Origin: Azospirillum brasilense
GTDB taxonomy: Bacteria; Pseudomonadota; Alphaproteobacteria; Azospirillales; Azospirillaceae
Assembly (NCBI RefSeq): GCF_001315015.1
Contig: NZ_CP012916.1
Location: 274,001 to 338,000, forward strand
Length of the DNA stretch: 64,000 nt
Reading direction: 5' to 3'
Shown here one piece after another: positions 60,621 to 64,000 of this stretch. Position 1 is the stretch's first letter, and every line of letters starts with the position of its first letter. Under the pieces are notes generated by a model, which saw only the letters and a list, made by a program, of their open reading frames with translations, made no database searches and was not told the DNA's origin. Both the position numbers and the translations under genes were made by a program.

Positions 60621-62147
60621 CTACTTCACGGGGATGACCTCGGTCCCGCCGTCCTGCCGGGACTGGCGCTTGCGCAGCAGGGCGGAGATCACCGGCCAGA
60701 ACAGCATGACCAGCGCCAGGGTGACGATGCTGCCGACCAGCGGGTTGGACCAGAAGATCGCCAGATCGCCCTGCGACACCAGCATGGCCTGCCGGAAGGA
60801 GCTTTCCGCCATGTCGCCCAGCACCAGCGCCAGAACCAGCGGAGCCAGCGGGTAGGACAGCTTCTTGAAGACGTAGCCGACGACGCCGAACACCAGCATC
60901 ATGACGATGTCGAGGAAGGCGTTGTGCACGGTGTAGGCGCCGACCGCGCAGATCACCACGATGACCGGCGCGATGATGCTGAAGGGGATGCGCAGGATCG
61001 AGGCGAAGACCGGCACCGTGGTCAGCACGACGATCAGGCCGGCGATGTTGCCCAGATACATGCTGGCGATCAGGCCCCAGACGAACTCCTTCTGCTCGAC
61101 GAACAGCAGCGGGCCGGGCTGGAGCCCCCAGATCAGCAGGCCGCCCAGCAGCACCGCCGCGGTGGGCGAGCCGGGGATGCCCAGCGTCAGCATGGGCAGC
61201 AGCGCGCTGGTGCCGGCGGCATGGGCCGCGGTCTCCGGAGCGACCACGCCCTCCACCTCGCCGTTGCCGAAATTCTGGCGGTTCTTCGAGAAGCGCTTGG
61301 CGAGGCCGTAGCTCATGAAGGAGGCGGGGGTGGCGCCGCCGGGCGTGATGCCCATCCAGCAGCCGACGATGGAGCCGCGGATGGCGGTCACCCAATAGCG
61401 GGGCAGGCTCTTCCAGGTCTCCCAGACGACCTTGGCGTTGATCTTCGCGCTCTTGCCCTTGAAGGCCAGCCCCTCCTCCATGGTCAGGAGGATTTCGCCG
61501 ATGCCGAACAGGCCGATGACCGCGATCAGGAAGTCGAAGCCGCGCAGCAGCTCCACAGACCCGAAGGTCATGCGCAGCTCGCCGGTCACGCTGTCCAGCC
61601 CGACCGCGGCCAGCGCGAAGCCCAGCATCATGGCGCACAGCACCTTGAAGGGGGATTCGCTGCCCATGCCGACGAAACTGCAAAATGTCAGAAGCTGGAC
61701 CGCGAAGAACTCCGCCGGGCCGAAGCGCAGGGCGAAGCCGGCGATCACCGGGGCCAGGAAGGTGATGAGCAGGACCGCCACGAACGCCCCGAAGAAGGAC
61801 GAGGTGAAGGCCGCCGTCAGCGCCTCGCCCGCGTGGCCCTTCTGCGCCATGGGGTGGCCGTCGAAGGTGGTCGCCACCGACCAGGGTTCGCCCGGTATGT
61901 TGAACAGGACCGAGGTGATGGCCCCGCCGAACAACGCCCCCCAATAGATGCAGGAGAGCATGATGATGGCGGAGGTCGGCGACATGCTGAAGGTCAGGGG
62001 CAGCAGGATCGCCACCCCGTTCGCTCCGCCCAGCCCCGGCAGCACGCCGATCAGGACGCCCAGCGTGATGCCGATGAACATGTAGGCGATGTTCATGGGA
62101 TCGGCGAGCACGCCGAACCCGTGTATGAGTGACCCGAGCGCTTCCAA
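60621..62147 (-). CDS. tctA: TTT transporter large membrane subunit TctA (second copy)
   Basis: A 508-residue permease of about 12 helices. Signatures are VLPGLGGANGVAILLPLTFS, NIPGEPWSVATTFDGHPMAQ, GITPGGATPASFMSYGLAKR and LGIPGSPTAAVLLGGLL. The start is a TTG at 62147: GGGAGGG lies 4 nt upstream, whereas the ATG at 62168 has no ribosome site. It is only distantly similar to the copy at 9773. It forms an operon with tctC and tctB upstream on the same strand and ends at a clear hairpin terminator. Confidence 0.93.
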   Translation of the reverse strand: MEALGSLIHGFGVLADPMNIAYMFIGITLGVLIGVLPGLGGANGVAILLPLTFSMSPTSAIIMLSCIYWGALFGGAITSVLFNIPGEPWSVATTFDGHPMAQKGHAGEALTAAFTSSFFGAFVAVLLITFLAPVIAGFALRFGPAEFFAVQLLTFCSFVGMGSESPFKVLCAMMLGFALAAVGLDSVTGELRMTFGSVELLRGFDFLIAVIGLFGIGEILLTMEEGLAFKGKSAKINAKVVWETWKSLPRYWVTAIRGSIVGCWMGITPGGATPASFMSYGLAKRFSKNRQNFGNGEVEGVVAPETAAHAAGTSALLPMLTLGIPGSPTAAVLLGGLLIWGLQPGPLLFVEQKEFVWGLIASMYLGNIAGLIVVLTTVPVFASILRIPFSIIAPVIVVICAVGAYTVHNAFLDIVMMLVFGVVGYVFKKLSYPLAPLVLALVLGDMAESSFRQAMLVSQGDLAIFWSNPLVGSIVTLALVMLFWPVISALLRKRQSRQDGGTEVIPVK

Positions 62148-62335
62148 GTTTCCCTCCCTTTCCGGCATCCGCGCCCGTTCCGTCTGGAAGCGTCGCGTCT
62201 TGAGCGCGCAGGGCGGGGTTCGTCCCCGCCGCATGGGCTGGTTCGTCGCGGATGCCTGCCGCTGCTTCGGTGTGCGCGGCCGTTCCCGCGGCCGCCCCGG
62301 CTTTTAAAAAACTGGACTGGTAAGAACTGGCTTCG

Positions 62336-62842
62336 TCAGAACCCGAACATCGTCTCCACCGGCCCCTTGGGAAGCGGAACCAGGAACCAGATCTCGAACA
62401 TCACGAAGAGGCCCGCGGGCACGAGGATGGCGACGGGCAGGATCGTCTTGAGCGGATATTTGCCGACCCAATGCATGAAGAAGGCGATGAACAGCACCGC
62501 CGACAGATAGATGCCCAGGAAGGCGGTCAAGGCCACGAAGACGGCGCTGGGGACCAGCACCTGGAGAACCAGGGCGAGCTGGTGCTTCTCGACGAAGGCG
62601 GTGCGTTCGCCGCTGTGGCGCCAGATGTTGACGGCCAGCGTGGCCAGACTGCTGACCAGCATGATCAGGCCGACATAGAAGGGGAAGTAGCCGGCCTTCG
62701 GCCCGTCGGACCCCCAGCCGTTGCCGACGCGGACGCTGTCGGCCATCACCACGATGGCGACCAGGGCGAACAGCCCGGCGACGACGATCTCCATGGTCCG
62801 GTTCGAGACGACCGGATCACTGTTCTGCGTTCCATGCTCCAT
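62336..62842 (-). CDS. tctB: TTT transporter small membrane subunit TctB (second copy)
   Basis: A 168-residue protein with four helices (VVAGLFALVAIVVMADSVRV; FYVGLIMLVSSLATLAVNIW; LVPSAVFVALTAFLGIYLSA; TILPVAILVPAGLFVMFEIW). The GSDGPKAGYFPF segment is typical of TctB. The gap to tctA is 188 bp, larger than usual, and holds no other gene; the gap to tctC contains a strong hairpin. Confidence 0.87.
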   Translation of the reverse strand: MEHGTQNSDPVVSNRTMEIVVAGLFALVAIVVMADSVRVGNGWGSDGPKAGYFPFYVGLIMLVSSLATLAVNIWRHSGERTAFVEKHQLALVLQVLVPSAVFVALTAFLGIYLSAVLFIAFFMHWVGKYPLKTILPVAILVPAGLFVMFEIWFLVPLPKGPVETMFGF

Positions 62843-62881
62843 GGCTCACTCCCACGAAAACCCGAAAGGTGGGGGAGGGCG

Positions 62882-62902
62882 CCCGGGGCGCGATGCCCCG
62901 GG
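62882..62902 (-). other. GC hairpin between tctC and tctB (second operon)
   Basis: CCCGGGGC-GCGAT-GCCCCGGG is a perfect 8-bp stem with a 5-nt loop, about 25 bp after the tctC stop. It has the same position as the UUCG hairpin in the first operon and no U-tract, so it may limit read-through or protect the binding-protein mRNA. Confidence 0.55.
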
Positions 62903-62925
62903 GGCCGCGCTTGGGACGAAAGGGG

Positions 62926-63999
62926 CTATTGCTTGGTGAAGCCCGCCTTGTCCATCAGGGTCTTGTGCTGGGTTTCCGCCGCGGTCAGCCAGGTCTTGAA
63001 CTCGTCACCGGTCTTGAAGCTGACGTTGAAGGCCCCCTTCGCCATGAAGTCCTTCCACTCCTCCGTCTCGCGGACCTTCTTGAAGAGGTCCACGTAGTAG
63101 GCGATCTGCTCCGGCGTGACGCCCGGCCCCATGAAGATGCCGCGCAGCATAGTGTATTCCACGTCCAGCCCGGATTCCTTGCAGGTCGGGATGGTGTTCC
63201 ACGACTTGCCGTCGGCCACCGGTTCCTTCAGCGGGATGCGCTCCTTGTCGAAGACGCACAAGGGCCGCAGCGCGCCGGCCCGCCATTGCGACACCGCCTC
63301 GATCGGGTTGTTGACGCTGGCGTTGATGTGGTTGCCGACGAGCTGCGCCGCCACGTCGCCGCCGCCCTTGTAGGGGACATAGGTGAAGGTGACCCCCGCC
63401 GACTGCTCGATGGCGGCGGTGATGATCTGGTCCTCCTGCTTGGAGCCGGTGCCGCCCATCTTGAAGCGGTTGGCGCCGCCCTCCTTGGCGGCCTCGACGA
63501 ACTCCTTGGGCGATTTCTGCGCGGCCTCGCTGTTCACCCACAGGACGAAGTTGTCCAGCGCCAGCATCGCCACCGGGGTCATGTCCTTCCAGGAGAAGGG
63601 AACGCCGGTCGCCAGGGGCGTGGTGAACAGGTTGGACAGGGTGATGATGATCTTGTGCGGGTTGCGGTTCGACGATTTGACGTCGAGGAAGCCTTCCGCA
63701 CCGGCGCCGCCCGACTTGTTGATGACGACGATGGGCTGGCCCATCAGGTTGTTCTTCTGAATGATGCCCTGGATCATCCGCGCCATCTGGTCGGCGCCGC
63801 CGCCGGTTCCCGCCGGGACGACGAATTCGACCGATTTGGTCGGCTCCCAGGCGGCCTGGGCGGCGTTTGGGATCAGCAGAAGGCCGAGCGCGCCGGCCAG
63901 GGCCGTTCCGCCGGCGAGCGTTCTTCTTGGCGTGTTTTTAAAAGCGAAGGAGTCAAAAGGGGTCTTCCGCGCGCAGCGCGGGCGCTGTACGTCCTTCAT
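62926..63999 (-). CDS. tctC: TTT transporter periplasmic binding protein TctC (second copy)
   Basis: A 357-residue secreted binding protein. A long basic N-region and TPRRTLAGGTALAGALGLLL form a signal peptide cleaved near AQA-AW; the twin arginine could also be Tat-like. The TTT binding-protein marks follow: SVEFVVPAGTGGGADQMARM, VVINKSGGAGAEGFLDV and VTFTYVPYKGGGDVAAQL. The start lies one base from the right edge of the window, so its promoter and any upstream gene are not visible. Substrate unknown; the family binds carboxylates. Confidence 0.9.
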   Translation of the reverse strand: MKDVQRPRCARKTPFDSFAFKNTPRRTLAGGTALAGALGLLLIPNAAQAAWEPTKSVEFVVPAGTGGGADQMARMIQGIIQKNNLMGQPIVVINKSGGAGAEGFLDVKSSNRNPHKIIITLSNLFTTPLATGVPFSWKDMTPVAMLALDNFVLWVNSEAAQKSPKEFVEAAKEGGANRFKMGGTGSKQEDQIITAAIEQSAGVTFTYVPYKGGGDVAAQLVGNHINASVNNPIEAVSQWRAGALRPLCVFDKERIPLKEPVADGKSWNTIPTCKESGLDVEYTMLRGIFMGPGVTPEQIAYYVDLFKKVRETEEWKDFMAKGAFNVSFKTGDEFKTWLTAAETQHKTLMDKAGFTKQ

Positions 64000-64000
64000 G

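Overview
The window is high-GC, densely packed bacterial DNA that looks like an Azospirillum-type alphaproteobacterium. The inference rests on base composition, on several tripartite tricarboxylate (TTT) transporters, on many two-component and chemotaxis genes, on an N-acetylglutaminylglutamine amide (NAGGN) osmoprotectant cluster, and on a MocR-controlled oxidase. There are no tRNA, rRNA, ribosomal-protein or replication genes. A chromid, megaplasmid or accessory chromosome segment is therefore plausible but cannot be proven from the sequence alone.

Layout. 1-5.5 kb: a FadR-type regulator with its operator, a CtaG-like oxidase assembly protein, a small methyltransferase, and clpB with a heat-shock-type promoter and a clear terminator. 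5.6-13.2 kb: a sugar-acid operon (IclR regulator, dgoK, dgoA, tctCBA, SMP-30 lactonase, SDR dehydrogenase) for uptake and De Ley-Doudoroff-type breakdown of a galactonate-like acid. No dehydratase is present. 13.2-20.8 kb: an uncharacterised small protein coupled to a zinc-knuckle protein, then a signalling block (receiver-kinase, lone receiver, four-domain hybrid kinase, two solute-binding proteins without permeases). 21.4-27.5 kb: MarR regulator, DUF1398, an unknown 361-residue protein, a chemoreceptor, a DUF2325 gene behind a Fur-box-like site, and rnk. 27.8-31.5 kb: glutamate-type dehydrogenase downstream of two identical-arm operators, then a MASE1 kinase with a FixJ-type regulator. 31.5-38.4 kb: TonB-ExbD-ExbB behind a second Fur-box-like site, small unknown genes, a Lin0512 protein, an RTX metalloprotease and an RlpA lipoprotein. 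38.5-45 kb: a paralogue of the 13.2-kb small protein, a BtsS/BtsR two-component system with a CstA/BtsT-type pyruvate transporter, and an MFS transporter. 45.2-50 kb: the NAGGN operon. 50.3-54.8 kb: divergent MocR/PNPOx-like pair, DUF4112 protein, a membrane protein, and a LysR regulator. 55-57.8 kb: beta-alanine aminotransferase and semialdehyde dehydrogenase. 58-64 kb: GntR regulator, CBS-BON protein, a small membrane protein, TerC, and a second tctABC operon running to the right edge.

The most interesting non-coding structure is a 117-bp interspersed repeat: three intact copies, all exactly 117 bp, plus one decayed copy. Its 21-bp core lies between 16-bp inverted arms and is in the opposite orientation in one copy. 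Other noteworthy signals are the two related Fur-box-like sites, the twin TCCGTA-N4-TACGGA sites before the dehydrogenase, the MocR half-sites, a 21-bp-phased direct repeat before the CstA gene, and strong hairpins placed just after tctC in both TTT operons.
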